NCBI GenBank assembly: GCA_036874045.1
Contig: CM072336.1
Coordinates: 12,643,001-12,707,000, forward strand
DNA from: Cymodocea nodosa
Taxonomy: Eukaryota > Streptophyta > Magnoliopsida > Alismatales > Cymodoceaceae
Length of the DNA: 64,000 bases
Reading direction: 5' to 3'
Of the stretch, positions 32,838 to 43,958 are shown piece after piece. The stretch's first letter is position 1; each line of letters starts with the position of its first letter. The position numbers and the translations under genes are program-made. The notes below the pieces were generated by a model. It had not been told where the DNA came from, did not search any database, and saw only the letters and a program-made list of their open reading frames with translations.

Positions 32838-33957
32838 CTGATCCTCCTCTGCACACACTAGTTGCCCATTGATCACACCCTTTACTTCTTTTTCTTCTTT
32901 TCTTTTATATTTCTTCAGTGGTAACTATTGCTGCTTGAATGGTCGGTTAGATTTCCTTCATTAATATCAACGACAATGATTTCTTCTCCCTGCACGATAC
33001 ATGCGATCGTGGTTTTTTCCTTCCAACTGTTCTGTTTCTGCAACTGCTACAGTGGCATATTAGAAAATAAATAGTCCGTGGAGTTACAAATAACTCAACG
33101 AACTTTTTTCGTTGATTTAACTATAAAACACGTGTATAAATTTAACTATCCGATGCTTAGGTGCATTTCGAATACTTACAAACTTAACTATCTTATGCCC
33201 AGATGCATTTCGGATAGTTATAGACTTAACTATCCGATGCTCAGATGCGTTTCGGATAGTTATAGACTTAACTATCCGATGCTCAAATGCATTTCGGATA
33301 GTTACAGATAACTCACCGATATATAACTTAAGTCAATCTTCTAGATTACGACACGTGTCATCTGTAATTTTATAATAAAGAAATATTTCAGAGAGTTACA
33401 AGTCTAACTATCCGATGCTTAGATGCATTTAAGATAGTTAGAGATAACTCACCAAAAATCAACTTAAGTCATTCTCTCAGAACATGACACGTGTCCACAG
33501 CTATTTTGTAATAAAAGGTGATTTCGGAGAGTTACACATATAACTATCTGATGCTCAACTGCAATTTCGGATAGTTAGAGATAACTTACCGAAAGTTCAC
33601 TTAAGTCATGCATTATGGTTTCGACACGTGTACTTTAGGAAATAATAAAATATTCTTTTAAAACATAACTGTTCAGTAATTTAAACATAACTGTCTAGTA
33701 CATATTCGGTACGTTAAACATAACTGTTCGAAATAACAGAAAATTCGGATACTTAAGAATTTCATAGCCTGTAATTTACCGACAGTTCAGAAATGTACTA
33801 AATTAATATTAATTCATTGAAATTAAGCAGATTCTTTCGTTAAAGCATAAAATAGTGTAATTATAACGTAATGGCTTAATTCTCATATGATAAGTTAAAT
33901 ATTATGCAATTAACCATCATTTAACTATTAATATTATGCAATTTTTCATTCTAAACA
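32838..33957 (-). repeat. G1 5' LTR, 5' half (U3 side)
   Basis: In reverse this begins TGTTTAGAATGAAAAA at 33957 and runs to 32838, where G2 interrupts it. It has more copies of the TATCCGATGCTCAGATGC-type short repeat (33140-33310) than the G2 LTRs. G-box cores lie near 33354, 33489 and 33626. Together with 3178-4326 it makes a full LTR of about 2.26 kb. Confidence 0.88.
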
Positions 33958-35329
33958 ATAACTCACTGGATTTTACCATGAATCATACATTTGCCAGATT
34001 TTCTTTTGAATCTAATGTTGATGAAGATTCATTATCTAATGTTGAATACTTTATTTCTTCAATTTGTGAAGCTGAAGAATCATCCTATATCACTTTAAGT
34101 ATCATTCTTTTTCTGAATTTCTTAAAATATTTAAAAGGTTTATTGAAAAGAACACACATAAGAACGAAAGGGACGGGAAAAGTCACGAGGGGCCTGGAAT
34201 CCAAACGACAGAAGGAAATATATTGGAAGATTTTGTAGGTTTCTGAGGAGGGAAAACAGCATACACCTGAATAATGCTAGAGACTTGCTGAAAACATAAG
34301 AAGAGGAGCCCCGTTTTAGCCAGGGATAAAGACAAAAGTGCCCCTTGATCCACTAAAGAGTTGGTGAGAGAAGGCGCAAGTTCTTAACGAGGGGTAAAAG
34401 AGGAAGGCGGATCGACATCCGAATGGGATGCTTGTGCACCTCATCATGGTTAGCATACATGCCAAAGACTTCTTGCTAACAGCTATCATCGCAATCAGGC
34501 GGAGGAGAAGAAGCGACGAGCGTGCGACCTTAAAATCTCTCACCTGCGACCTCTACAAGGCACGTCGCAATCACTCCGCCATCAACCTCGAAACACCACC
34601 AATCATCGTCTTATTGACTTGTTGGTCCTTGCTTCAAAAAACACCCATCATTGCACACGTTTCCGCTACCTAAAATCACTAAAAACTCACTATCTGAGTT
34701 CTTCGACCGCCACCACGTCTTCCATTGCCACTCACCCAAATTCTGGTCCAAACTTGCTCCGAGCTCGCTATCAGTTATTTGGTTTTTCCCATATTGATCA
34801 GAGTCGTCGTACTTAGCATTGTAAGCCTTCTTTTCCCTTCCTTACGTCTTCATTATCGTTTCTTTGACCCTGTTATTTTTTGTTGTTTATACACATTTAG
34901 TTAAATGTGCTATTTTAGCGTCATTCATAGTCTAATCGTGCCAAAATGTTGGGTCACTTGTGTAATGAACCGTCTATATTTTTGTACTATATTTCTAGTT
35001 CTATCCCTAATTCGATGGTAGATGACAGCAGTGGTACAAAGGTAAATGGAATACTAAAGACTACACAAGTGTTTTGAAAATTACAAGGATATATGGTAAA
35101 TTACACTTCTATGAATGCATGCCGAAGAGATGCGCTCTTACTAGTCGATCGATCTTATTTCTCGTGTTTTTTTTTATAATAACAGTATTTTTACCTTCTA
35201 TGATATTGAAACCTAGAAGAGACTACAAGTAACACACCGTTAATAATGACGCAGACTTGGTTTCTCACCTACATATTCTCCTACTGTTGATCGATCATCG
35301 ATAGAAACGGCGACTTCAAACCTGGAATC
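33958..35329 (+). other. Region between G1 LTR and host gene; no gene supported
   Basis: Base composition changes here from AT-rich to mixed (34300-34820 is clearly richer in G+C). Small open stretches exist (33936-34238, 34428-34673) but none shows a family motif or a second copy in the window. The 5' flank of the host gene has a T-rich stretch with TATAATAAC near 35173; a promoter is plausible but not proven. Confidence 0.4.
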
Positions 35330-37687
35330 ATGGAAAAAGAATGCAAAGTGCCTGATGATATCGGGATGCAGTGGTGCGCGTCTGTCGGTGTAGGAGGATT
35401 CACCAAATGGAACAACGAGAACTTCGGCAAGCCCGTCCTCGCCATTGGTGTCTACGTCACAATCTCCACAATCTACTTCGTTGCCACCATAGGCGCCGAT
35501 CTGTTCAGAAGCTACGTCCGGAACAGGTCCTGGTATCCCTCCAGGTACTTCGCCATCAACGCTTTGTCCACCACACTCCTCGGCATCGCCCTCAAGATCC
35601 CCACCGACCTCACCATGAAAATGCCTCGTCCGGTGGATCAGCTCAGCAAGCTTAGCGGGAGCGTCTTACTCTGCACAGTCATTGCTATGTCCATACCATC
35701 TCTTGGGACGATGGACAAATCTGAGGTGATCTCCAACGTCGTCGCACTCACCGTGCTTGGGGTGACGGTCGTTGTCGACATTGGGATCCAATTGGGAACT
35801 TGTGCTATATATAAATTTTTCTTCGAGCATGTAATTGTCATGGCGTTCTTGTTGGTCCTCCTAGCCCTCTTAGTCTCCACAGCTATAACCGTCCAGACGA
35901 TAAAGGAGTTGATGGAACAAGAATTCCAAAGAAGAAGTGAGGACTTACGAAACGACGACGAACACACGAGTTGCATGAATGTTGCCAAGATAAAGGAGCA
36001 CATCTCCAACTACTGGCTCTTGGCATATACCTCCAACCCGGAGTTCGTGATCGGACAAATGGCAACGTGCGTCACCTCCGCAATCTTGTCCGTAACTGCC
36101 GCCGGTATGACATCAGGAGCGACCTTGTTTGCCTTTATCAATTTGGATAAATTCTGCAAAGGCCAAGAAAGTGAGTACAGATACACGATCTGGGCGGTGT
36201 TCATCGCCCAATTGGTGATGATTGTCTTGGGCACCATAGGTCCTACTTCGAGGTGCATATGGTGGTCCAGGAACTTTAAGTACGTCTTCAAGAATGGCGT
36301 TACTGTTGAGGAGTACTGGGTCAAGAGCCTTAAGGACATGAAGGAGTCTCCCTTGCGTTTCCACTCCAAGAGTACGTGGAGGAGGAAGATCTTTCGCTTT
36401 CTCTGGAGACTCTCCTTCACTGCACTCATCAGACTACAAGCAGGAGTTGTCCAGCTGAGCAAGCTCATCCGATTGGTCGCATTCGTACCCGTAGGCCTGG
36501 TTGAGAAGTTGATGCCAAATTTTATTATATGGATTTTACTGCTGGCACTACCGGCCCTTGTCGTAGGGTTTAGGGATTATTATTACGGTAACCAACCAAC
36601 ATATCTTCTTAATCTGGGCATCTATATCGGGATCTTTTGCGTGATAACGTTATTGTGTTTGTGCTGCCTTAAAATGATCAAGCTACTGAGAAACTGGAGG
36701 CGTAGTTCATCTAATCGTGGAACATCAAAAGGGGAAATGTACGTGGTGCATCTAGAAGGAGAGAGCGATTTCGTTGATTTCATGAAGAAAAGCAGAGGAA
36801 ACGACACCAACGCGTGGATCGGGCAAGCCAAGAAGGCAGCCAAGTTGAAGGACTTGATCAAGCTATATAGTAGTCATTCGATTGGTTTCGGTCGAGTGAC
36901 TGACTTCGACTGGAGGCTTGCTTCCTCGCGGTCAATTGATGAAAGCATCGAGTATTGTTGGGCACTCCCAGTTGCAACCCTAGCATGTGTTGCCGTCGCA
37001 ATTCCCGACGTTGATCAGGTATTACTCGACGATCTACTAGAAGGGGTGCTTGAAGGTTTCAAATATGTAAGACAGGTGGACAAATATCTAGACGACCGAG
37101 GATTGCAGAACATGATCGTTGCCGCAGAGTTAGTGATAGAAGGGCTTCAACTCGACAAGAAGTGGTTCGACGTTGACCTTCTTAGCTTGAAGAACCAATG
37201 TGATGGGGGAAGGATCGTCGGTAAGCTTGCAAGCAAAGTGTCTGATTTTAGGAAGGACAAACAAACCATGGAGAAGGAACTTGACAAGCACAAAGATTTA
37301 CAGGAAAGGTCGCCTAAGGCCGTGGCAGCTGATTGCTTGTTTAGAATATGCACAACGGTATCATTGAAATACGAGCAATTCCAAACCAACCAATGCTTGT
37401 TCGAGTGGCTGAGGGCAACCATCGCAGATATCTTGGGCGCGTGTCTTACAAATGTACAACAGGTGATACACAAGAAATGCTCCAGCTCTGCAATCGAAGT
37501 TCGAGAAGAAAGTGTCCAAAACGCCGCACTGCTATTCGGGGAACTGGAAGAGCTACTACGACTTCTGTACGACGATACAACGAAGACTTCCAAGTATTCC
37601 CAAGTAAAGAAGTACATTGACCAATGGCAAAGCAGAGTTTCAATGGAAGAATTGCAGGCCGTTTCCATTGCCATATATGATAATTAG
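35330..37687 (+). CDS. Intact intronless host gene: multi-pass membrane protein of unknown function
   Basis: A single 785-codon ORF with no stops, much richer in G+C than all its neighbours. Hydrophobic segments near residues 36-56, 74-90, 109-125, 133-158, 161-187, 241-270, 286-304, 397-414 and 425-448 suggest about eight or nine membrane spans. The C-terminal 330 residues are soluble and mostly helical (for example 630-660 and 720-785), likely cytosolic. The pattern in the first third (conserved Trp-Tyr-Pro before 'RYFAINALS', 'KIPTDLTMKMP', 'SIPSLGTMDKSEV') recalls a plant-only family of large uncharacterised membrane proteins (recognised from memory, not searched). No catalytic motif is seen. 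ATG 35330 is the first in frame and fits the family-like N-terminus. Location of the membrane is unknown. Confidence 0.85.
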   Translation: MEKECKVPDDIGMQWCASVGVGGFTKWNNENFGKPVLAIGVYVTISTIYFVATIGADLFRSYVRNRSWYPSRYFAINALSTTLLGIALKIPTDLTMKMPRPVDQLSKLSGSVLLCTVIAMSIPSLGTMDKSEVISNVVALTVLGVTVVVDIGIQLGTCAIYKFFFEHVIVMAFLLVLLALLVSTAITVQTIKELMEQEFQRRSEDLRNDDEHTSCMNVAKIKEHISNYWLLAYTSNPEFVIGQMATCVTSAILSVTAAGMTSGATLFAFINLDKFCKGQESEYRYTIWAVFIAQLVMIVLGTIGPTSRCIWWSRNFKYVFKNGVTVEEYWVKSLKDMKESPLRFHSKSTWRRKIFRFLWRLSFTALIRLQAGVVQLSKLIRLVAFVPVGLVEKLMPNFIIWILLLALPALVVGFRDYYYGNQPTYLLNLGIYIGIFCVITLLCLCCLKMIKLLRNWRRSSSNRGTSKGEMYVVHLEGESDFVDFMKKSRGNDTNAWIGQAKKAAKLKDLIKLYSSHSIGFGRVTDFDWRLASSRSIDESIEYCWALPVATLACVAVAIPDVDQVLLDDLLEGVLEGFKYVRQVDKYLDDRGLQNMIVAAELVIEGLQLDKKWFDVDLLSLKNQCDGGRIVGKLASKVSDFRKDKQTMEKELDKHKDLQERSPKAVAADCLFRICTTVSLKYEQFQTNQCLFEWLRATIADILGACLTNVQQVIHKKCSSSAIEVREESVQNAALLFGELEELLRLLYDDTTKTSKYSQVKKYIDQWQSRVSMEELQAVSIAIYDN

Positions 37688-38789
37688 CTGGCTATCGATG
37701 CGAGCTGCCACATCTCCTTCCTGGTACGACCGTAAAATGATAAATTTTATCAATGTACCTAAGGATTTATTACGTCAAGGTCAATCATGATAATTTTATG
37801 TCTGTCATTTACGTCAATATTCTTATAATGATTTAAAACTACAATAATATGAAATTTAAACAAAATTGGTCTTTAGAAAATGAATAATGTCATGAAATAC
37901 ATACAACGAAAAATATTCATTTTCACTTTGAAAGATACCATACTGATTTATGATTTAATAAGGAAAATCAAAATAAATGTGAAGGTCATTAGGTTCTACA
38001 CATGTTTATATGGTGTTCCTTGAGAAATGCACATTTGTGTGTTTGATGCATCTACCTTTAAGGATGTTATGATGTGATGCATTTTCGTGCGTGCGGTACA
38101 TGAAATGTGATTTTTGCATGTTCCACTTAATTTTTGACAGGGTAAGCGAGATAATTATAAAATTGCTATATTTATATCCGAATAAGAGAAGTTAAACTAT
38201 ATCCGAATAAGAGAAGTCAAACTTGAGGTTCTTTTGAATGTAATTCATCATTTTTTTGTGATTTTGCACCATTTCCATGCACCGATACACTTAGACTTTA
38301 ATTTGTATATTTTCCCATCATAGCCTAGTTTACACACTTTAATTTGGTACCTACTCTGCTATTTTCCAGGTTATAAATTCGGAGATATGGATTTTTGAAG
38401 TTGACGCAAGCCTACTGGGTCCCATCCAGATTTGTGTCCGTTCATGACTTTTATCAATATTTATGCTTGTGAACCACTTCTTGGATTTCTGGTTCTATAT
38501 TTTTCCCTTAGAGCATACTCCTCATACTTTAATTTGGTACCTTGTTCGCCATGTTTCGGATTATGAATCAGATGATATGGATTTTTCAAGACAGCATATG
38601 TCTATTGTTTTATTCTAATTTCAATGGATATAAGCTATTGGGTTTTCATTTAGCTCAAATTTCATGTGTTGTATTTCAATTGATAGATTTGCAGAAATGA
38701 ATTTTTCAAGTTAGACAAAAAGTTTCAACCCATTCAGGCTACAGTCAAGTTGAAAATTTATTAATTTTTTTGGGATGGTCTGAAAACTT
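37688..38789 (+). other. Host gene 3' flank and degenerate 190-bp repeat
   Basis: No ORF is seen. AATAAA-like signals are present near 37972, none decisive. Between about 38290 and 38690 a unit of about 190 bp recurs: ACTTTAATTTGGTACC at 38336 and about 38526, each followed about 40 bases later by GATATGGATTTTT. A third, poorer copy may follow at 38660-38715. The origin of the repeat is unknown. Confidence 0.5.
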
Positions 38790-39289
38790 TTTTGATATTA
38801 AAAAATTACCTAAGTGTTAACTCAACATAAGTAATAGTAAATATAATGAGATCCATTGAGTTATTCGTTAACTCAATAAGGTTAGTTTGTTGAGTTAATA
38901 GAAATTATTCTGTGAAGTTAAGAATTTAGTTTTGAGCTAGTCCATTGAGTTATCTATTAACTTAACGAGGTTAATTCATTAAGTTAAGAATAATTTGCCA
39001 AAGTCACTTGTCTTATTAGCTTAATGAATTTTTTCTAAGTAAGCAAGCAATTTCTGAACAAGATTTAAACAAGTAATTTTCAATTTTATACAATTTTACT
39101 AACATTACATTGTTTTAACAAACATTCATATAGTTAGTATTTATTACAATTATGTTAGAAGTAGTTTCAATTAGAAGCATTTAATTCCAGTAAGCATTTA
39201 ATTTTAGTTAGAAAGTTTCAGTTAGTATTTATTACAGTTATGTTTTAGTTACATGTTCACCATAGGAGGTACTACAATAAGATGAAGGT
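38790..39289 (+). repeat. Relic of gypsy spacer with GTTGAGTTA motifs
   Basis: GTTAACTCAA, CATTGAGTTAT and GTTGAGTTAA recur from 38815 to 38990, resembling the G2 spacer before gag (14535-14720) including the opening 'AAGTGTTAACTCAA'. No ORF is seen. It is probably a decayed fragment of a G-type element. Confidence 0.5.
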
Positions 39290-39766
39290 CCAAGCTTCAA
39301 GGCATGGTTACCCTCTCCACCACCGAAGTGGTGTGGCAGTTGCCGAAGTAGTGAAGGAGAGAATCTAGTTAGAGAATTTACTAGCCGAACTTAGCCACTA
39401 GTAGGAACATAGCGTACTATACTATGATAGCTAATTCATCATTTACTTAATAGAAAACCCAAAGTTTCACACTAGTTCTAAGCATATTAAGATGAGATAC
39501 TTCTTCATCCAAGAGTAGATCGAGGATAGAAGTCTAAACCTCTAGAAGGTCAAGAGAGCTGAGAATGCAGCAGACACTCTCACAAAGGTGGTCTCATTCA
39601 AGAAGCTTAGGCTCTATCGAAGCCTAATGAGTCTTTTAGGTACATGAATCAAGGAGACAAGTGCTAGATGTAAAAACCCTACAATACGAAATTACAAGGA
39701 TTGAGGCATAGTAAGTAAGAAGACAGTCTCTAAGTGGGAGATTGTTGTAGCAAGTTTGAAGACAAT
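39290..39766 (+). pseudogene. C3: copia RNase H C-terminus, polypurine tract and LTR start, truncated
   Basis: Translation gives VTLSTTE (39302-39322), then SKHIKMRYFFIQE and, after stops, AENAADTLTKVVSFKKL (about 39560-39605), the usual end of a copia RNase H. AAGTGGGAG (39732-39740) followed by TGTTGTAGC (39743) looks like a polypurine tract and LTR start. The LTR is cut after 24 bases by the G4 LTR. This is a different copia family from C1/C2. Confidence 0.7.
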
Positions 39767-41237
39767 TGTTTAGAATGAAAAAGTGTATAATATTAACAGT
39801 TAAATGATGGTTAATTGCATAATATTTAGCTTATCATATAAGAATTAAGCCATTATATTATAATTGGATTGTTATATGCTTTAATGAAAGAATCTACATA
39901 ATTTTAGGGAATTAATGTTAATTAAGTATATTTCTGAACTGTCGGTGCATAATATTTCTGTTATTTCAGAGAGTTACATTTCATGTATCAGATAGTTATG
40001 TTTTAAATGCTTAAAGAATATTTTATTATTTCCTAGAGTACATGTGTTGTAACTTTAATGCATGACTTAAGTGGATTTTTAGTAAGTTATTTGTTAATTA
40101 TCTAAAATGTGTGTGAGTTTCAGATACTTATAGTTGTAACTATTCAAAACATCTAAACCTGTTAAGTTATTTCTTTATTGCACGTGTTTTATAGTTAAAT
40201 CAACGAAGTAAGTCCGTTGAGTTACACTAACTCTACAAACCATTTATTTTCTAACATGCCACTGTAGTAGTTGTAGAAATAGGAAATTCAAAGGAAAACC
40301 ACGATTGCACATATCACATAAGAATTCACTCATGGAATGAAGAGGAAATCACCATCGTTGATATGAATGAAGGAAATCCAACTGATCATTTAAGTAGAAG
40401 TAGTTACTACTGAAAGAAATATAAAAGAAGAGGAGAAAGACGAAGAAAAAGTGTAGGGAGAGAGGTGGAGAACTATGCTAACTATAGGAAGTGTCGGAAG
40501 TTCCCTAAAGCTCCACACCACCATCAAAATCACCAACCATCGGAGGTCTATGAGGATACTTTCAGGATGTTAGGTCGATTCTGAGCCAAACACGATGACT
40601 AACAACCATTGTGAGGAGTGATCGTGTCACAGGAAGGGAAGCCATTTTCACCGAACACTGACTCATATCTTAAGAGATCGTAAAACTTCTAGCCTTGGTT
40701 TCGGGTTGATACCAATATACTGAAGAGGAGATCAACTTACAAGTCTTGGTTCACAATTCTATAGGGAGAGGAGGCAAGACTGTAAGTGATTAAGTTTTTA
40801 GTGGTGTAATCATGTCGCATGTAGTGACAGAAGTTTTTACTGTCGATAGAGATTTTTACATTTCACCTTTCATTCATCTTCAAGAACATATCAAAACAAA
40901 AAAATACCAAAAACAACTAATTATCTATGTTTACATTTAGTATTAAAGTGTTGTATTGTTTGTTTTTTATTGTGATTAATGTTATCATTGTCATTATTGT
41001 GAATGTTTTATGTTTGTTTGATTCAGAAAATAGAAAATAGTTTTATTGTTTATTGAAATTGATTCGTCCCACATACTTAAAGATTTTAATGGTTACTATT
41101 TGAAATATCTGAATGTTAGTGTTGCTTAATGACAAATCTCAGATTAACTAACATTAAAAGCTTAATTGATGTTATTTACATTCTATGGAACCACCCAATG
41201 ATTGGCCGAATTCCTTTGTGAATAACAGTATTTAACT
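39767..41237 (+). repeat. G4: gypsy LTR of the G family, first part (interrupted by C2)
   Basis: It begins TGTTTAGAATGAAAAAG and follows the G2 LTR, but is about 370 bp shorter because most U3 138-bp repeats are missing. GTAAGT (about 40781) and the R/U5 region are present. It continues at 53191 after C2. No attached internal region is seen, so it is a solo or truncated LTR. Confidence 0.85.
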
Positions 41238-42804
41238 TGTTGAGTATTTTTGTTTTGATGATGTGTGCTGAATGAAAATAATCATATTTGTCAATTACTA
41301 TTGCTTGTGAAAAGAAATTAAAATCATCAATTAATATAGAAAAAGCTTACTGATATAAATACTTGTCTGTATTGGATCTGAAGTTAATAACTAGTCGTTT
41401 CGTTGCATTAATTTCTCATTTAGCTAAACGTTAAGTTAACGTGTGTTTTTATTGAAAAGCATGATATGTTTTAATGTTATATCTTCTGTATCATGAACAA
41501 TGCACGTTTAGACAACTCGTTAAGTTAGAGTTTTGTTTGTATAGAGGTCACGTGAGAACTCGTTAAGTTAGAGGCTTAAAGGTTAAAATAGGTCACGTGA
41601 TAACTCGTTAAGTTAGTGAGTAAAAGAAGAGACGAACTCGTTAAGTTAGTGTTATACACGTGGTGAAATTATAAGTTACGAATGTTGTATTGTATCACGT
41701 GAGGTGCACATGTTTAACTCGTTAAGTTAACATAACTAAACGCGTTGAGTTGCTATATTGAACACTAAGGCAACGCATTAGGTTAGCATTATAAACTTAA
41801 GTTGTTATTTTTGCACGTGGTAAAATTCTTATTATAAAAACATTTGTTTATTACTAGTTCGTTGAGTTATCATAACACAACGGAGATGGTTCATTGAGAT
41901 AGCATAACACCATAGACATAGTTCGTTGAGTTAACTACAGTACTTGTCACGTGAAATGACACATGAGGAACTCGTTAAGTTAGAAACGTTAAGTTATATA
42001 TATACTTGTGTTATTCGTTTAGTTAACATTAAAGTAACGACTTCTTATTACACTGATGAAAAACTTTTGGACGAGAAAGTTTATTTTGCAGGAAATTTTT
42101 CAGAGATCTAGGACTGATAATTAAAGAAAATTCGAAATATAAACGTGTGTTAGAACGTGTGTGTTTCGATGAAGGAAAAAGAAAAGACGTGGAGAAGTGG
42201 AAAATTGGTGGTGGTTAAACGTGAAGGATATGCATGAAATGAAGATACAATATAAAAGGCCTAGAATTCTCGTTAATCAATTTATCCTCGCACACAAAAT
42301 GAAAAATCTTTTCAAGGATCAAACCATCCCTGCACACCAAAAGAAAAATCTTTTTCAGGGATCAAAAACACCTCTTCTCGGGGAAAATCTCTCAAGTGGA
42401 AGAAAGTTCAGTGAAGCATAAAAAGGTAAGATTTTCGTCAGTGAAGATTTGAAGTATCAGAAGAAAGCAAATTCGGTGAAGCATGAAAAGACAAGATATT
42501 CGTCACTAAAGAATTGCTGAAGAAGAAAGATCTCAAACAGGGAGAAAAGTTTTAAATTCCGTAAATTAGTTTTCTCTGTTTGTAGTTATGAAATTGTTTA
42601 GATGATACATGGTATCAAAATATAATTGCATCTACAATTTCTGAGGAGAGTTGAATTGTATATTGTAATTGAAACCTTGAATAAAAATGATTTTATGAAA
42701 ACAATGTCTCGACTTGTTTTTGAGTTTTAAAGTTTCAAATATATTTCAGAAAATATTAAAGATACACAATTCACCCCCTTCTTGTGTAGCCATACGATCC
42801 TACA
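41238..42804 (+). repeat. C2 5' LTR
   Basis: The 1567-bp LTR starts TGTTGAG and ends CCTACA. G-box array and TATA box (42251-42259) are as in C1. The primer site TGGTATTAGAGC (initiator Met, one transition) follows at 42807-42818. Confidence 0.93.
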
Positions 42805-43004
42805 AGTGGTATTAGAGCTTTGTTAATAATCTTTGATATAAAATCGATACCAACTTATTTAATATCATTGCTTATTCTACCTTCCTTGTTTTTAAACAGA
42901 AATTAATATCTGAGCATACGTTTAACTCTATTGATTGAAGGCTCAAGTTGTTTTAAAGTTTTTAGATTATTTAAAATCAAATAGGTTGAAAAATCTAAGG
43001 TAAA

Positions 43005-43958
43005 ATGGCTACTGGAAATGGTAATTTTTCTTTATATGAAGGCCAAAATCTTAATCGTCCTCCTTTATTTGATGGAATACATTTTGAATATTGGAAATAT
43101 AGGATGACTATTTTTCTTCAAAGTATAGATCATAAGTTGTGGTTCATGATTTCTAAACCATATACTCCGTTAACTACTCCTTATAATACTTGGACAATTA
43201 CTGAAAAAGAAAATGGAACTCTGAATGCTAAGGGCTTAAATATTTTATTTTGTGCATTGAGTTATGAACAGTTCAGTAAAGTGTCGGCATATAAATCTGC
43301 TTATGAGGTGTGGCATGCATTAGAAGTTTCACATGAAGGTACTTCTCAAGTTAAAGAGACAAAAATAAACATGTTGATTCATAAGTATGAACTCTTTAAG
43401 ATGCATGAAGACGAAAATATTTCTGAGATGTTTTCCAGATTTCTTGATATCATAAACTCTTTAAAATGTTTAGGAAAGAATTTTGAACAGAAGGATTTGG
43501 TGAGGAAAATTCTCAGATCCCTAAGTTCTAAATGGTCTCAGAAAGTAACATCAATTGAGGAATCACGAGATTTAAATGTTTATTCTATGAATGAACTTAT
43601 AGGAAATTTAACAGCTTATGAGGTTCAATTAAATGAATCATTGAGTCACAACAAACTAAAAATGAAGAAAGAAATATCCTTCGAAATTAATTCAGATTCT
43701 GATATATCTACTGATTTTGACGAGGATTTGATTTTACTGACTAGGAAATTCAAGAAAGCATGGAAAGCTAGGAAACAGCAAAGGAACAAAAATGATAAAC
43801 CCTCAACGTCAAAATCATTGAATGACAAGAATTCTTCATCTAGAAAGTATGTATGTTACAACTGTAAGAAACCTGGACATCTTTCTCCAGATTGTCCTAC
43901 GAGGAAAAATGAAAAGCAAAGTAGGACAAATCAGAAGAAGACGGCTCAGAAAACTTAG
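43005..43958 (+). pseudogene. gag: C2 gag: capsid and zinc knuckle
   Basis: 317 open codons from MATGNGNFSLYEGQ to the TAG at 43956 that C1 shares. Capsid region is as in C1; the CCHC knuckle is intact (CYNCKKPGHLSPDC, residues about 283-296). It is the only full-length gag ORF of the copia family here and could in principle encode a complete capsid/nucleocapsid unit. It is marked as pseudogene because the element as a whole is defective and the status of the TAG is unknown. Confidence 0.85.

Noticed and set aside
33936..34238. 100-codon ORF beside the G1 LTR
   Set aside because: It starts inside the LTR, has no recognisable motif and no second copy in the window.
34428..34816. Two short overlapping ORFs upstream of the host gene
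   Set aside because: Low-complexity Arg/Ser/Thr-rich translations in competing frames; no domain and no splice pattern to connect them to the host gene.
35638..37674. Several minus-strand and alternate-frame ORFs inside the host gene
   Set aside because: They are shadows of the long G+C-rich ORF; none shows a family motif or start context of its own.
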